The notes under the pieces are model-generated. The model had not been told where the DNA came from. It saw only the letters and a list, made by a program, of their open reading frames with translations, and did no database searches. From Actinomycetes bacterium (GTDB lineage: Bacteria > Actinomycetota > Acidimicrobiia > Acidimicrobiales > Bog-793), in assembly GCA_021785095.1 (NCBI GenBank), contig JAJYGM010000789.1, positions 1 to 5,685 of the forward strand: 5,685 bases of DNA. The letters run 5' to 3'. Positions 5,087 to 5,685 of the stretch are shown here, piece after piece. A program made the position numbers and the translations under genes. Each line of letters opens with the position of its first letter. Positions within the stretch are counted from its first letter, which is position 1.

Positions 5087-5371
5087 ATGGCCCTGTTCCC
5101 GCCCGACGTCTCCGAGATCCTCGACGCCCTCGGTGCCGGCGACGGCGGTGGAAGGGGAAGGCGAACCGTTGGCGGTGACGCGAGGTTCGGACGCAGAGCG
5201 GGGGTCGCTTCCCCTCCAGCAGCGTCGGCCTGTTCACCGGCGTCCATTTGCACAACAGGTTCGCCGCGCGAGGCGGGCCGTCACTGCCGCGACGACGGAG
5301 AGCCAGCCGACTGGCGCAGCTGCAACCACGCGACGATTCGGTCGTCGGGGTCGCCGAGTCAAAGACCGTGA
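5087..5371 (+). CDS. Doubtful small ORF with a good ribosome binding site, hypothetical or truncated
   Basis: AAGGAG (5072-5077) precedes ATG 5087 by nine bases. The first 19 or so codons (MALFPPDVSEILDALGAGD) look like real coding sequence, with every third base C, G or T. After that the codons become rich in Arg and Gly and look random, and the ORF runs 91 bases antisense through the end of the PucR fragment. It may be the 5' stub of a gene cut off by deletion or frameshift, or a chance ORF. No domain is recognised across its 94 residues. Confidence 0.2.
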   Translation: MALFPPDVSEILDALGAGDGGGRGRRTVGGDARFGRRAGVASPPAASACSPASICTTGSPREAGRHCRDDGEPADWRSCNHATIRSSGSPSQRP

Positions 5372-5685
5372 GCAACCGGGCGCGCCGCACGCGCTCGCGC
5401 ACCGTAGTGGGATGGACCGCCATCGCCTCAGCGGCCGCGCGGATGTCTCCGTGGGCTTCGATCCACGCGAGGACGCTCATTGCAAGCCCACTCCCTTTCT
5501 CGGCGTCCAACTCGAGCAGCCGTGCCACAGCCGGGTGGGCGAGGCCGGGGTGGTCGCCCAGGTGCTGTCGTAGGTGGACGAGCAACGACTGGCACCTGAC
5601 GTCGTCGAAACGCGCGATTCGCGGCCATGCCGCCGCACCGAGCAGCACCGAACGATGTCCTACCTGCAGTCCCAGGCGCAGCCAC
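5281..5685 (-). pseudogene. PucR/CdaR-type regulator, C-terminal part, frameshifted and cut by the window edge
   Basis: Reading from the right edge, about 109 residues are open. They include WPRIARFDDVR (end of the GGDEF-like middle region), LLELDAEKGSGLAMSVLAWI, and a PucR-type helix-turn-helix with GDIRAAAEAMAVHPTTVRER and VRRARLLTVFD. In this family the next residues are usually a LGDPD.R segment. The reading frame instead goes to SATPTTESS, while the next frame, entered at 5358, reads LGDPDDRIVAWLQLRQSAG and stops with TGA at 5281-5283. One base is therefore missing at about 5357-5358 (GAC|TCG where GAC CTC would be expected). As read, the wrong frame runs on to 4242, deep into the antisense of the MarR gene. 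Family knowledge: PucR-type regulators are usually activators of catabolic or transport genes. Whether this is true inactivation or a sequencing error cannot be told here. The N-terminus lies outside the window. Confidence 0.8.

Noticed and set aside
4800..5280. tRNA or other structured RNA gene
   Set aside because: No acceptor stem, anticodon loop or GGTTCGAATCC-type T-arm could be found on either strand.
4242..5648. 468-codon minus-strand frame
   Set aside because: Only the first part is PucR-like. After 5358 it is out-of-frame sequence that ends inside the antisense of the MarR gene.

Overview
The window reads as an ordinary stretch of a very GC-rich actinobacterial-type chromosome. Third codon positions are almost always G or C, a TTG start sits behind a near-perfect Shine-Dalgarno, a MarR gene appears leaderless behind a TACACT -10 box, and the glycosylase gene starts on an ATGA overlap. 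The genus cannot be named from the sequence.

Layout. Left: a TetR-family repressor (36-692, minus) diverges from a 14-helix DHA2-type MFS efflux pump (996-2594, plus). Their shared 303-base intergenic region holds two related 20-bp palindromes 75 bp apart (718-737, 793-812) and four tandem copies of a 28-bp unit (832-943). This is the usual arrangement of an autoregulated drug/solvent exporter. An AlkA-type DNA-3-methyladenine glycosylase (2591-3283, plus) overlaps the pump stop codon. A long GC-rich hairpin (3297-3340) separates it from a convergent YceI-family lipid-binding protein (3368-3919, minus). The YceI gene diverges from a MarR-family regulator (4072-4656, plus), with an AT-rich 20-bp palindrome (4023-4042) between them in the position expected for a MarR operator.

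Right: 4657-5280 has no intact gene that I can defend. It holds coding-like pieces that switch reading frame on the minus strand, and an isolated plus-strand ORF start with a good ribosome binding site. At the right edge is the C-terminal part of a PucR/CdaR-type regulator (5281-5685, minus), cut by the window edge. It carries a clear single-base frameshift near 5358: the family C-terminus continues in another frame to a stop at 5281.

Two self-contained regulator/target pairs (TetR-MFS and MarR-YceI) flank a DNA alkylation-repair gene, so the segment looks like stress and detoxification functions. I found no convincing undescribed system. The items most worth checking are the paired operators, the frame-shifting 28-bp repeat in the pump leader, and the decayed or error-containing right end.
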